Positions 9,601-17,912 of a stretch of 64,000 nt of DNA are shown piece by piece (position 1 is the first letter of the stretch; every line of letters begins with the position of its first letter). The DNA lies in assembly GCA_019636385.1 (NCBI GenBank), contig JAHBXT010000003.1:1-64000 (forward strand), written 5' to 3'. Made by a program: the position numbers and the translations under genes. The notes below the pieces were generated by a model. It was not told the DNA's origin, made no database searches, and was given only the letters and a program-made list of their open reading frames with translations. The stretch comes from Pirellulaceae bacterium (GTDB lineage: Bacteria; Planctomycetota; Planctomycetia; Pirellulales; Pirellulaceae).

Positions 9601-11938
9601 CGTCGGGGTCGTCCAGCCGGGCAGCTCTGGTGGCGATCCCCTGCAGAATGCGACTGGCCGCGCTAGCCAACGACTCAGCTCGACGCGTGCGTGCCTCGAC
9701 CAATTGCACTCGTCGTGATTCAAACGCATCGTACAGGGATTGACGCTTGTCGGTTAGCCTCTGCAGCAATTCATCGAACTCGGCAAAACGCCCTTCCAGC
9801 TCTTCGAACTGCAGCATGATTCGCGTCAACGATTCATCGACGCGTTCGGGTGTATCGGCCGAATCCAGTGCACCGGCCGCGGCCTGATCGATGACCCGCA
9901 TCTGCGCCGCAAAATCCGCCGACATTTCGTCGGACAGCAATTCGCGGACATGCCCTGCCAGCGCCGAGCGTACGCGATTCAATTCGGACAGCAGTCCAGC
10001 GGTGCGATCCACGATGGCGGTGCGCTGCGTCACGTCGTCGATCTTTAATTGCGAAACGGTTTCGATCAGCAACTCCAAATCCGTAGCAATTTGAGCCAAT
10101 TCTTGCTGTAGCGATTTTCCTTGAGCACCGGTACTAACCGCAGCAATACGTTGCTGGCTATCGCCAATGCGCTGCCGATAGGGTTCCAACGCTTGTGGGT
10201 TGAGCAGAAACTGGACACAACGTTGGCCCAGTCGCTCAGCAGCCTGGACCATATCGGCTTCTAAGGCCTCAACTGCGGGCAAATCGACATAATGCAACTC
10301 GCGTAGGCCGATGGCGCGACCGCGCAATTGACGTACCGCAGACAATTGTGCAACAAACAGCTCGACAGTCGTATGACCACCGCGTTGAATGGATTTCAGT
10401 AGTTCGTCTGCAGCTTGCTGGACAGCCAGCGTCGCGGATTGAGTGTCGCGGCGAACGCGAATGACTTTGTCGTACTCCTCAATGGCCGCGCTGGCGGCAT
10501 CACGTACCCCAGCCAACGGCTCGTGCAGCCCGCAAGCTTCAGCATGTCCAATCCAGTGATAGGCATCCAGAACATTGGTAGCGCGTCGCACCAAGTCTAC
10601 ATACAAATCTTGATAATCCTCATCTTTATCAATGACCGCCAACAACTCTTGGCACTCAGCCAAACAGCGCACCAATTCGCGATTACCGATTTTGTAAAGC
10701 ATTGAATCGGTCGTCACGGGGACGCGAAAATTAGCTCCGACGAACGGCGTCTGCCAAAGCTGCATGGCATGATGCTTTTGCGGAGTATCATCGGAGCGAA
10801 AGGTAGTCATGCGACCGTCTTCAAACAGCGCCTGACCATGACACACCAGGGGAGTATCCACGGTCTGCTGAATGACGTTGTAGCGCAAATGCAGATGCGT
10901 TCCGGTGATAGGTTCCAGGAAGATGTACAGATAATCCTCCCCATTGGGCGCTGCGATCATCCGCTCGAACAACAGATTGTCCAAGCCGTGTTCAAAGATC
11001 TTGTATTGTCCGGTTTGCAACACAAATCCGCCAGGAAAAACCAGACCGTGATCCTGAGGTAGCAACACGCACGACTTTTCGAGCGCGTCGAGCCGAATTA
11101 CCGTGGCCTGCTTGCGGAAGAAAACCAAGTAGCGAAAAGTTCGCTCTTGGTAGGGACGCACCTTCAGCAGAACTAATTGCCCAACGATCGAGTAATAGAT
11201 CTCAGCGTCATCCAGCGTTTGGTCAGCATGCTCGACGGGCTCCGAGTAGACGCCGGTACCGTCCTGGGTATTGTCCTCGATTTTGACTGTCAAATCACCG
11301 CCCACACATTCGACAAACACGATGTCTTCAATCGAGATGTGCGGATGGGCTCCACTACGGTGTTGATCGCGATTGGTTCGCCTCCACTGAAACGCATGTT
11401 GCGGAGGAAACCGCACCTCCTGCTCGCTGCGATTGTCGACATAACGCAACCGCTGGCCGTCAATCGTCCATTTCAGGGCTTTGATATCCGCAGGCGTCTT
11501 GCCAATTTGAAACACGAAATAGACGTTGTTTCCGTGAGTATAGAATCGCGAAAAGGCGGGTTGCTTGTAGTAGCGATATAGTTCGATGAAGTCCCGGCGA
11601 CTGTCGGCGTCAAAAATATCCCCTAGCGGCAAGGGATGAGCAATCTCGCCCTCCAGCCGATAGCAGCCGAATACGTCTTCGGGGCGGATTTCGGTTTGCA
11701 GCCCAAACTGGACGTTGAAGCCCAGCAGCCAATGATCGCCAACCGCCAGCAAATCGCGGGGTGTGCAATTGTGATCGGTGCTGATATGCGCGGTGCCCAG
11801 CAGTCGAGTCGCGATGTTGCCGAAAACCTTGGCCCGCGACGCGTTGAGTAGTTCGAAGCGCCGGCGCAACTCGCGGGCGGCCTCGCGCAGCCGTCCGCGC
11901 AGTACTTCGTAGGTTCCGGTAGCCAGAGAATCGGTCAT
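6608..11938 (-). CDS. Giant AAA+ ATPase of the flotillin-linked 'DNA repair ATPase' type
   Basis: About 1776 residues from the ATG at 11938; a GTG 45 bases upstream is less likely because the conserved look begins at MTDSLATGTYEVL. Regions in order: a beta-rich N-terminal part (to about 450) resembling the DUF3686 domain; long coiled coils with many Q, E and R (about 450-870); a further helical region; an AAA+ module at about 1290-1500 with Walker A SPPGYGKTTLME, Walker B MLYVDDIQH and sensor-1 VVMAGNPYTES; and a C-terminal coiled coil. Homologues are often annotated as DNA repair ATPases, but the evidence for repair is thin. It follows flotillin by 84 bases and overlaps the methyltransferase start. 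A chaperone-like or remodelling role at flotillin membrane platforms is my inference. Confidence 0.75.
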   Translation of the reverse strand: MTDSLATGTYEVLRGRLREAARELRRRFELLNASRAKVFGNIATRLLGTAHISTDHNCTPRDLLAVGDHWLLGFNVQFGLQTEIRPEDVFGCYRLEGEIAHPLPLGDIFDADSRRDFIELYRYYKQPAFSRFYTHGNNVYFVFQIGKTPADIKALKWTIDGQRLRYVDNRSEQEVRFPPQHAFQWRRTNRDQHRSGAHPHISIEDIVFVECVGGDLTVKIEDNTQDGTGVYSEPVEHADQTLDDAEIYYSIVGQLVLLKVRPYQERTFRYLVFFRKQATVIRLDALEKSCVLLPQDHGLVFPGGFVLQTGQYKIFEHGLDNLLFERMIAAPNGEDYLYIFLEPITGTHLHLRYNVIQQTVDTPLVCHGQALFEDGRMTTFRSDDTPQKHHAMQLWQTPFVGANFRVPVTTDSMLYKIGNRELVRCLAECQELLAVIDKDEDYQDLYVDLVRRATNVLDAYHWIGHAEACGLHEPLAGVRDAASAAIEEYDKVIRVRRDTQSATLAVQQAADELLKSIQRGGHTTVELFVAQLSAVRQLRGRAIGLRELHYVDLPAVEALEADMVQAAERLGQRCVQFLLNPQALEPYRQRIGDSQQRIAAVSTGAQGKSLQQELAQIATDLELLIETVSQLKIDDVTQRTAIVDRTAGLLSELNRVRSALAGHVRELLSDEMSADFAAQMRVIDQAAAGALDSADTPERVDESLTRIMLQFEELEGRFAEFDELLQRLTDKRQSLYDAFESRRVQLVEARTRRAESLASAASRILQGIATRAARLDDPDALRSYLAADAMVDKVRRLAEQLQELGDSVRMDDVLTRLKAIGDDSLRQLRDRQELYSGDQGLIRFGKHQFSVHSQPIELTTVARHGRLWLHLTGTQFFEPLNDPDLDRAQDLWEQTLPSESTVVYRAEYLASLYCEQLRGGALAPLTVKQFLGLDRSVIVESLRHFMQARHDEGYVRGVHDADAAAIAHALLSMESGLGLLRYSAQVRGPAMFAWRKLIPTAATGPVQTWIRSLSWVRRILPATRPGAAYVTKIGELLHEHAAAFFAAHAAGSQEGQTTQSQSIEHAAEFLFEHLCWLADHDWLDGETAANVLVATPCATALQHLREHLSQADRDKLNSAISQVAQRPLAAWTLAVDAVDGYLHSLPPQPQPALDPLPGYRAEMALMLLDQSLRPVVGPSLSAATQLDGLVGDHPRIEQGKLTVHYHQFIQRQRDYRLHVVPRFRALKLAKQAALEQADRRLRTAEFKARVLTSFVRNQLIDQVYLPLIGDNLAKQLGAAGTDKRSDRMGLLLLISPPGYGKTTLMEYIANRLGLVFVKVNGPAVGHQITSLDPAEATSAAARMEVQRINMALEMGDNVMLYVDDIQHCNPELLQKFIPLCDATRRIEGVWNGQSKTYDLRGRKVAVVMAGNPYTESGQQFQIPDMLANRADVYNLGEIIGDAREAFELSYLENCLTSNVALAPLARYSSQDQRAVIRCAERGSTQDLELSSNLPADQLQDMIRVLSKLLRVRDIVLRINRAYIRSAAQVDEYRTEPPFKLQGSYRNMNRIAERVVPVMNEQELQTLIVANYEQDAQTLTRDGESNLLKFKELMDILTKEESERWEAIKYAYVDSIRMRGIQGEDSAAQILRSLTGLRDGLESIRQALNKAIVTLGNQASQQVVEQGLQRLTSGLGGLSQQIATAIASASQRLEQSSQNVPDQKVLVQHSVPRVMTDLVQSQFQLLYDGLRPVLEASAGSRRQLESLQQSIDDCLRKYRALQEDIEKSVSADKPPHN

Positions 11939-12022
11939 GTCAAATTCAGCCAGCGCTGGACGCAGCCCAAAATAAAACGTCACCGCTCATGTAAAAGGCA
12001 ATCCAAGTAAGCGGTGATCCGG

Positions 12023-14089
12023 TTACGACGGCTGCTTGCCGGACCCACGTTTGGCAGGTGACTTCTCCTCGAGCAATTGTCCCAGGGGCTTGTCCGCCAA
12101 ATTCAAACTGTCGGCCAAGCCCAACAGCTGCACCAGTCGTGATCGCAGCTCGGTAGCGCCTCCGCTGGCCAACACGTGCGCTGCCACAGCCGCAAAGCTC
12201 AAGTCCTTAATATCGCCCATATTCAGCGGCAGTTGCTCTACCAAGCTGCGAAGGCCCTGCTTAAAGCTTTCCGGATTGCCGGTGAAGAACGTATTCTTAA
12301 CGTCGCTGGCCACTTGAGAATTATGCACGAAGCGATCGATGGCTTTGCCGCCGCGAACTGCAGCAGAAATCTGCTCGAAAAACTGGCCATCGCCACCGAC
12401 AATATCGACTTTGGCAGACTTGAGTGCATGTCCAATCACGGTGGCCTGTTGTTCTGCTACGGTTCGCTGCGCCTCGATGGCAGCAATCTCAATCGCCTTA
12501 TCTTTATCCAGTCGCAGCTTAAATTCTTCATGCTCGCGGCCGATTCCATCCAACTCCTTCATAGCTGCGGCCTTTTGATGAATGCCGCCGGCTTCGCTGG
12601 CAAATTTTTCTTTTAGCACGCGAGCTTCTGCCAGCCCTTGCTTTTCGATAGCCGCTGCCTTGGCCTCTTGCACCTTGGCTTCAGCCAGACCCACTGCACC
12701 GCTCTCGGCCGTAACCGCCTCGGCCATCAGCTTCTTGCCGGCAGCCAGTTTTTCCGCGCGATCGCGTTCCGCTTCAGCTTCGACGCGGATTTGCTCAGCA
12801 TGTAATTCGGCAGCTTTGCGGGCCGCCTCGGCGGCTTTGACCTCTTTGACCAAAGCTTGTTCGGCCAATGTCTCGGCGGATAGGACTTCCACCTTCTTCT
12901 TGCGCTCGGCCGCTGCCAGTTCCAACGTGTCCAGCTTGCGTTGTTCTTCCTCGACGACGGAGCGCTCCACGGTAACTCGTTCGCGAATCACCTCTTGGAT
13001 GTCTCGGCGTTGGGTCTCGATGGCCTTTTCCTTTTCAACTTCGGCAATGCCCACCAATCGCTCGCGTTCTGTCAGTTCCAACATCCGATCGCGCTCGACA
13101 CGTTCGAGTTCAACGGCATCGGCACGTTCCTTGTTGCGCTGAGCCACCAGGATTTGTCGCTTCATATTCTCTTCGGCGACCCCCAGATCCTCGTCAGTAG
13201 CGATGCGAGCCCGCTCGGCGTCTAAGCGTTTAGCTTCGCGGACTTGTTGCGCCGCCGCGTTTTCTCGGGCCTCAATTTCTGCAATCTCCCGCTTCTGTCG
13301 CTCAGTAGCTTCAACTCGCTGACGCTCCAGCTCCAAAATGGCCTCCGCTGCTTCGACGTCCTGTTTTTTGAGGGTCTTTTCGCGTTCGCGCGTGAAGAAA
13401 TTCTCGCGGATTTTTTCCTGCGAAGTCAACTCAGTAATTTTCTTGATACCTTCGGCATCCAAAATGTTGTGTGGATTCAGCAGTTCCAGTCGCGTTTGCT
13501 CCAGATAGTCGATGGCCGCATCGTCCAGTTTATAACCATTCAAATCGGTGCCGATGACTCGCAAAATCTGCTCTTTGAACTGCTCGCGCTTGTCGTATAG
13601 TTCGACAAACTCGAATTGCTTACCAACCGTCTTGAGAGCTTCAGAAAATTTGGAATCGAAAAGCTCACGCAAGGTTTCTAACTGGCTGGCGCGGCGGCAA
13701 CCAATCGACTCGGCCACCTCGCGCATTTCACTTTCTTGGTTGTTGATGCGAATAAAAAAGGCGACTCGAATGTCGGCGCGAATATTGTCTTTGCAGATTA
13801 GGCCTTCAGAGCCTTCTCGAGCGATCTCGAAGCTCTTGAGGGTCAAGTCCATCTTGTCGTGACTGTGCAGCACGGGGATGACGTTGATCCCACTGGCCGT
13901 GACGATCCTCATGCCGCCCATGCCGGTTCGCACGATCGCCTCATCGGGACCAACCTTACGATAGAACTGACTGAAGAAGGCACCGAGTCCGATTCCACAA
14001 ACCACCAGTACGACCAGGACGGCCGCAACCCAACCCAACAATTGAAGTGCCCAAGCGAAGGACTGTCCCAGCAGCATGATGTCCATCAT
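12023..14089 (-). CDS. Flotillin family protein (YqiK-like)
   Basis: Start set at the first of two adjacent ATGs (14089, 14086), since upstream codons encode no conserved sequence. The 688-residue product has one N-terminal membrane segment (LQLLGWVAAVLVVLVVCGIG), a Band-7/SPFH domain (about 50-250, with RKVGPDEAIVRTGMGG and TASGINVIPVLH), and a very long E/A/K/R-rich coiled coil (about 250-560). The C-terminal domain follows. This is the architecture of bacterial flotillins, which scaffold ordered membrane patches. The OB-fold membrane partner lies 58 bases upstream, as in the yqiJ-yqiK pair of E. coli. Confidence 0.88.
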   Translation of the reverse strand: MMDIMLLGQSFAWALQLLGWVAAVLVVLVVCGIGLGAFFSQFYRKVGPDEAIVRTGMGGMRIVTASGINVIPVLHSHDKMDLTLKSFEIAREGSEGLICKDNIRADIRVAFFIRINNQESEMREVAESIGCRRASQLETLRELFDSKFSEALKTVGKQFEFVELYDKREQFKEQILRVIGTDLNGYKLDDAAIDYLEQTRLELLNPHNILDAEGIKKITELTSQEKIRENFFTREREKTLKKQDVEAAEAILELERQRVEATERQKREIAEIEARENAAAQQVREAKRLDAERARIATDEDLGVAEENMKRQILVAQRNKERADAVELERVERDRMLELTERERLVGIAEVEKEKAIETQRRDIQEVIRERVTVERSVVEEEQRKLDTLELAAAERKKKVEVLSAETLAEQALVKEVKAAEAARKAAELHAEQIRVEAEAERDRAEKLAAGKKLMAEAVTAESGAVGLAEAKVQEAKAAAIEKQGLAEARVLKEKFASEAGGIHQKAAAMKELDGIGREHEEFKLRLDKDKAIEIAAIEAQRTVAEQQATVIGHALKSAKVDIVGGDGQFFEQISAAVRGGKAIDRFVHNSQVASDVKNTFFTGNPESFKQGLRSLVEQLPLNMGDIKDLSFAAVAAHVLASGGATELRSRLVQLLGLADSLNLADKPLGQLLEEKSPAKRGSGKQPS

Positions 14090-14147
14090 TGTCGTGATCT
14101 CTGTGTAAGGACTCTGTAGAGTACCATTGTCTCGGCTGGCAGCCCAA

Positions 14148-14834
14148 TTACGGGTTAGCCGAATCGATGGTACGCGTTGAGGTGGGTGAAACGATGTATA
14201 CTCGCCGCTGCGCATCGTAATGCGTAATCCATACCGCTGTACCCCTGGGCAAACAGGCTCCATCAGTGCGAACGTTCAGCTGCAGCGGCGCACCGCCCGT
14301 TTGGAAACGCACCAATCCGAACTCCGGTGTGGCCTCGCTGGAGCTGATGGTACACTCGCGTCCAATCAGCGAGCGCGGTGTGGCCGGAGGCTGCTTGAAG
14401 TTGGTTCTGAGCGGCATGACTAATAGCTTGGTTAGTAGCAGCGCTAGAATCAAGTTTTTTATGGCCAGAATAGTACTCCACCACCAATTGGGGGCAAACA
14501 AAAACTGGTCGACGGCGATCCACAGAAACCCAGATATTGCCCACCAGGCCACGGCAAACACAGCACCCCAGACCACAATGGGAACCGCAGACATATTCAA
14601 CCAGCGAGCAACACTTAGCCCCCAGCCTCCCACTCCCGCTCTAATCACAGATGGAATAAGACCGGCAGTGACCTGGCCTTCCACGCCACCGTCCAAGTCT
14701 AGCAAGTCAGTGTCCAACCAACCGTCAGCGCTCATCGCTCCGAAGATCGACAGCAAACTCCATCCCACGACCAGGCTAACCAAGATGGTGGCCGGAATGA
14801 CAGGGCCAGTGAAGGGAACCAGTAGTAGTTCCAT
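14148..14834 (-). CDS. OB-fold membrane protein, YqiJ/NfeD-like
   Basis: Start at the ATG at 14834, preceded by GAGAAGG at good spacing. The 228-residue protein has membrane segments near residues 8-35, 80-105 and 110-145, and a C-terminal soluble OB-like domain starting about LIGRECTISSSEATPEFG and including GAPLQLNVRTDG and ITHYDAQRRVYIV. YqiJ/NfeD proteins pair with SPFH proteins and are thought to help assemble them in the membrane. Directly upstream of the flotillin gene, which supports the pairing. Confidence 0.75.
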   Translation of the reverse strand: MELLLVPFTGPVIPATILVSLVVGWSLLSIFGAMSADGWLDTDLLDLDGGVEGQVTAGLIPSVIRAGVGGWGLSVARWLNMSAVPIVVWGAVFAVAWWAISGFLWIAVDQFLFAPNWWWSTILAIKNLILALLLTKLLVMPLRTNFKQPPATPRSLIGRECTISSSEATPEFGLVRFQTGGAPLQLNVRTDGACLPRGTAVWITHYDAQRRVYIVSPTSTRTIDSANP

Positions 14835-14898
14835 GTCGCCTTCTCTCAAGCGGTTGCCGTAAGGGTCTCAGTGATCATGGCCAAGGTACACGATTTGA

Positions 14899-14939
14899 GG
14901 CTGTGCGGCCGCAATTCGAACCCCGTGGGGCGCACAGCC
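14899..14939 (-). promoter_or_regulatory. Inverted repeat just after the Coa1-like gene
   Basis: GGCTGTGCG (14899-14907) and CGCACAGCC (14931-14939) are perfect complements separated by 23 bases, starting right at the stop of the gene at 14940. There is no T-run on the minus strand, so a simple intrinsic terminator is doubtful. It could protect RNA ends or reduce read-through into the OB-fold/flotillin genes. Confidence 0.45.
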
Positions 14940-15446
14940 CTAGCTGTCTTCGTCGCGCCAATCTCCCCTTGCAGCATCACTTGGCTCGTGATCAGAATTC
15001 TGATTCAGATCAATAATATTCCCTTGTTCATCCTCGAACTCGATCAGATCATAATCCCAATCGCTACCTGACTTCGTTCCCCGGATGCGTATCTGGCCGT
15101 TGCCTCTGGAGCCAGACATTGGAATGGTCATATCAACCTGACCATTATTATTCTCAATGTGGATTGAGCCTTGAATACTCCAGCCGGGCATGATGTTTTC
15201 GCCTAATGCCTGTTGCACTTGTGGACTATTCTTTGCCAACTGCACGGCCTGCTGGTAAGGTTCAGAGTTTTTATAGAGCGACATTCCACCAACGATTAGC
15301 GCCGTCAGTCCACCACCGCAAACCAGCAAAACGCCCAGGCAACCTGCAGGAATCATCAGCCACAAACAGCCGCGATTCTTGGTACTTGGAGCCACAACTG
15401 GCCGACGAGGTGACTCGATTTCAAAACGTTCGTTGAACTGTTGCAT
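14940..15446 (-). CDS. Coa1/Tim21-like domain membrane protein
   Basis: The 168-residue product has a cytoplasmic N-terminus, one membrane segment (about 28-52, IPAGCLGVLLVCGGGLTALI) and a C-terminal domain matching the cytochrome-oxidase assembly Coa1 pattern seen in many planctomycete proteins: SEPYQQAVQLAKNSPQVQQA, LGENIMPGWSIQGSIHIEN, then IPMSGSRGNGQIRIRGTK. The C-terminus is acidic. Bacterial members are uncharacterised. It is the first gene of the minus-strand run leading into the flotillin operon, separated from the OB-fold gene by 105 bases and a hairpin. Confidence 0.65.
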   Translation of the reverse strand: MQQFNERFEIESPRRPVVAPSTKNRGCLWLMIPAGCLGVLLVCGGGLTALIVGGMSLYKNSEPYQQAVQLAKNSPQVQQALGENIMPGWSIQGSIHIENNNGQVDMTIPMSGSRGNGQIRIRGTKSGSDWDYDLIEFEDEQGNIIDLNQNSDHEPSDAARGDWRDEDS

Positions 15447-15739
15447 CGCTTGGAATGCTCCCTCAATTGGACCGAGCGCTCCGACCCAATCCTGAGCCCG
15501 AGTTGACGCCAGGATGAATGAATTTCACCGTTTGGCCGGTTTGAGTCAAACTCGACGCAAACCACTGCTGCTACCGTATAGGTCTACCAGTGGCTTGTCA
15601 ACTAGCCGACAGGCTGAGGTAATCCTCAGGCGAACCGTTGTTTCCTTCAGCTAAATCGTGTAGTCTTAACGGATGAGTAGCAGCTAGTTCTGCTACTGTG
15701 TGAGTGACTAGCGGTGGGCCAGTAGTGGATGAGACTCCC

Positions 15740-16165
15740 ATGAATCGGGCAGCTCTGATTGTTTTCAGCATTTACGTAGCGCTCAGCGGTCGCCTCAGTA
15801 GTGCCGATCAAATTATGTCGGCGGGGGCTTCGACAGGCATGCCGGTTAGCCGTCTGCCGCTGGCAGTGCCAGATCTCGCAGTGCCAGATCTCACTGTAAT
15901 TCCAACAATATCAGGTACCACGAACACTGTTCGCTCTTCGGCTGCAGACTGTGTTGCAGCCCAAGTGTCTCCGATCTGCCCTGCGTTGGGTAGCGGGCAA
16001 CGGTGCATGACGTGCGGTACTGCCGATGGCACGACAACCACGTCGACCTATGGCGTGCTGGTGTGCATGGGACTGTTAGTGTTGTGGACCTCTTGGCAGA
16101 ATAAGTCGAAGCACCGGATCGCAAGAGCCAAAGCAGCACTCGACAGTACAGAAAGCGATGTATGA
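15740..16165 (+). CDS. Small secreted or membrane-anchored hypothetical protein
   Basis: Unrecognised. From the ATG at 15740 the product has a signal-peptide-like N-terminus (NRAALIVFSIYVALSGRLSS), a duplicated LAVPDLAVPDL stretch, four cysteines in the region VAAQVSPICPALGSGQRCMT, and a C-terminal membrane segment (YGVLVCMGLLVLWTSW) with a basic tail. Its stop overlaps the next start (ATGA), so it is probably translated and coupled to the dehydrogenase gene. Confidence 0.5.
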   Translation: MNRAALIVFSIYVALSGRLSSADQIMSAGASTGMPVSRLPLAVPDLAVPDLTVIPTISGTTNTVRSSAADCVAAQVSPICPALGSGQRCMTCGTADGTTTTSTYGVLVCMGLLVLWTSWQNKSKHRIARAKAALDSTESDV

Positions 16166-17010
16166 CCAGTATCAAGGATTCGGTCTGTGTGATTACAGGA
16201 GCCGGCTCAGGAATTGGCCGCGAACTGGCCGTACAGGCGATTCAACGGCAAGCCAAGCGAGTTATCGTCACGGACATTAACGGTCCTGGATTGCGGGAGA
16301 CCGAAATACTCATTCAGCAGTCGGGTGGCCGACTGGAACCGCACGAATTTGACGTTGCCTGTACAGAATCGCTTGGACGCTTCGTCGACGCTGTGCTGCC
16401 GTCGCTCGCTGGCGATCGTCTGATACTGTTTAATAACGCCGGTATGGCCATTTGTGCGGGTCGATTCCAGGATACGCCACTTGAAGACTTTATGCGGGTG
16501 CTGGATGTAAATCTGACAGCATTGGTCCGGCTGACGAAGGCCTTTTATGGCTACTTGATGGAGCACAATCAGGGGCATGTCGTCAATGTGTCGAGCGTGT
16601 TTGGCATGGCCGGCGTGGATGGCAATGCGGCCTACTGCACTTCCAAGTTCGCAGTCCGCGGCTTTACCGAATCGCTGAGAATGGAACTGCATCAGTCCAA
16701 CGTGAATGTGACCTGTGTGCATCCTGGGGGAATCAAGACCAACATCGTGCGTAACTCGACCGTGTCTGGCCAGGTCATAACTGACGACCATTACAAGCAG
16801 TTGGTTCAGGACTTTGACAAGGTCGCTATCACGACTGCATCGGAGGCGGCGCGGCAAATACTGCAAGCAGTCGAAAGAAATCAGATGCGATTGGTCATCG
16901 GACGTGATGGTAAGATGATTGACTGGATGACGCGTATCTTCCCGGTCGCCTATACCAAGTTGTTCATTCGGCGATTCAACAAGCAACTAGCCAATCCGTA
17001 CCAGGACTAA
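16162..17010 (+). CDS. Short-chain dehydrogenase/reductase
   Basis: The 282-residue product is a classical SDR: cofactor motif TGAGSGIGRE near the N-terminus, an acidic residue after strand 2 (VTDINGP) suggesting NAD(H) preference, NNAG at about 91-94, catalytic Ser in VVNVSSVFG and the YCTSK (Y-x-x-x-K) motif, followed by VHPGGIKTNI. The substrate is unknown; the C-terminal extension after the core is like that of acetoin-dehydrogenase-annotated SDRs. It is coupled to the upstream small gene by ATGA overlap and converges on the TIM-barrel gene, with only 5 bases between them. Confidence 0.88.
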   Translation: MTSIKDSVCVITGAGSGIGRELAVQAIQRQAKRVIVTDINGPGLRETEILIQQSGGRLEPHEFDVACTESLGRFVDAVLPSLAGDRLILFNNAGMAICAGRFQDTPLEDFMRVLDVNLTALVRLTKAFYGYLMEHNQGHVVNVSSVFGMAGVDGNAAYCTSKFAVRGFTESLRMELHQSNVNVTCVHPGGIKTNIVRNSTVSGQVITDDHYKQLVQDFDKVAITTASEAARQILQAVERNQMRLVIGRDGKMIDWMTRIFPVAYTKLFIRRFNKQLANPYQD

Positions 17011-17015
17011 CGTAC

Positions 17016-17912
17016 CTAGCTGGCACACAGCTTTTCAAATATCTCGCGTTGCTGCGTCATAGCTGCGGTCTTATCAGCAGGATCGGTGCGTGCCTCCAGC
17101 AATATCCAACCCTGATAATTGGCTTGCTTGAAAAGCTTGAGCAATTGTTCATATGGGTAGCTCGGATCGTCCAGTTCGCGGACGTGCGTCGTCGCTCCGA
17201 GCCGGCCCTTGATCAGATTAAAGTTAGCTTCCAGTCCGGCCCCGTGCAGGTCTTCGCCATTTGAATTCCAACACACGGCCACATTCGGATGGTCAGCGAC
17301 GGCAAATATGTCAGCCATTACCGGTAGTTCGCTAGTTCCCCGACCATGCACTTCGACTCGAATCTGCTGGCCATACTGCTGACCATATTCGGCAATCTCG
17401 TTCAATGCCCGGCCAATTTGTTCAATCGTCTGCTCGCGCGATAGCTGGCGAGCAAATCCGTTGGGCTTTACTTTAACGCCCGAGCCTCCGCAATCGTGCA
17501 TCAATTGGATGTATTGCTTGGCTTGCTGAATGTTGCTGGCAACTTTGGCGGGATCATCGGCATGGAATTCACAATTCGAGCCATATCCGACTAGCTCTAC
17601 CGGGCTGTCCGCGAAACGGCGCTTTACTTCGGCTCGCTGGGCAGGGCTCAGACTCGGTTCCACAGCGTGTTTGTGTTCAGTCCGCAATTCGACCCCAAGC
17701 AGTCCAGAGGTTTCACATGCTTTCAACAACTCCGGTAACGTCATGTGCTGGCCCCACAGGTAGGTTACCAGTCCAAACTTCATGGTGGGTAATGCTGCAG
17801 ACCGCGCACGCAGTATGGACGGACATGCAGCCAATCCCAAGACCGCCATCGTGTTGCTGAGCCACTGACGCCGAGATTCGAGATGACTTCGGTCGACTGG
17901 TGATGATTTCAT
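17016..17912 (-). CDS. Sugar phosphate isomerase/epimerase-like TIM-barrel protein
   Basis: Start at the ATG at 17912, which gives a leader with HLESRRQWLSNTMAVLGLAA, resembling a Tat/Sec export signal. The rest reads as a xylose-isomerase-like TIM barrel (AP endonuclease 2 superfamily): FGLVTYLWGQHMTLPELL, LLGVELRTEHKHAVEP, VKPNGFARQLSREQTIEQIG, IRVEVHGRGTSELP and a C-terminal GWILLEART. Metal-binding His, Glu and Asp positions are present in these strands. Planctomycetes have many exported paralogs, usually of unknown substrate. Confidence 0.78.
   Translation of the reverse strand: MKSSPVDRSHLESRRQWLSNTMAVLGLAACPSILRARSAALPTMKFGLVTYLWGQHMTLPELLKACETSGLLGVELRTEHKHAVEPSLSPAQRAEVKRRFADSPVELVGYGSNCEFHADDPAKVASNIQQAKQYIQLMHDCGGSGVKVKPNGFARQLSREQTIEQIGRALNEIAEYGQQYGQQIRVEVHGRGTSELPVMADIFAVADHPNVAVCWNSNGEDLHGAGLEANFNLIKGRLGATTHVRELDDPSYPYEQLLKLFKQANYQGWILLEARTDPADKTAAMTQQREIFEKLCAS

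Noticed and set aside
14895..14942. Possible tRNA-like fold containing TTCGAACCCC
   Set aside because: The T-loop-like heptamer is isolated; no acceptor stem, anticodon arm or proper length, and it overlaps the inverted repeat at the end of a gene.
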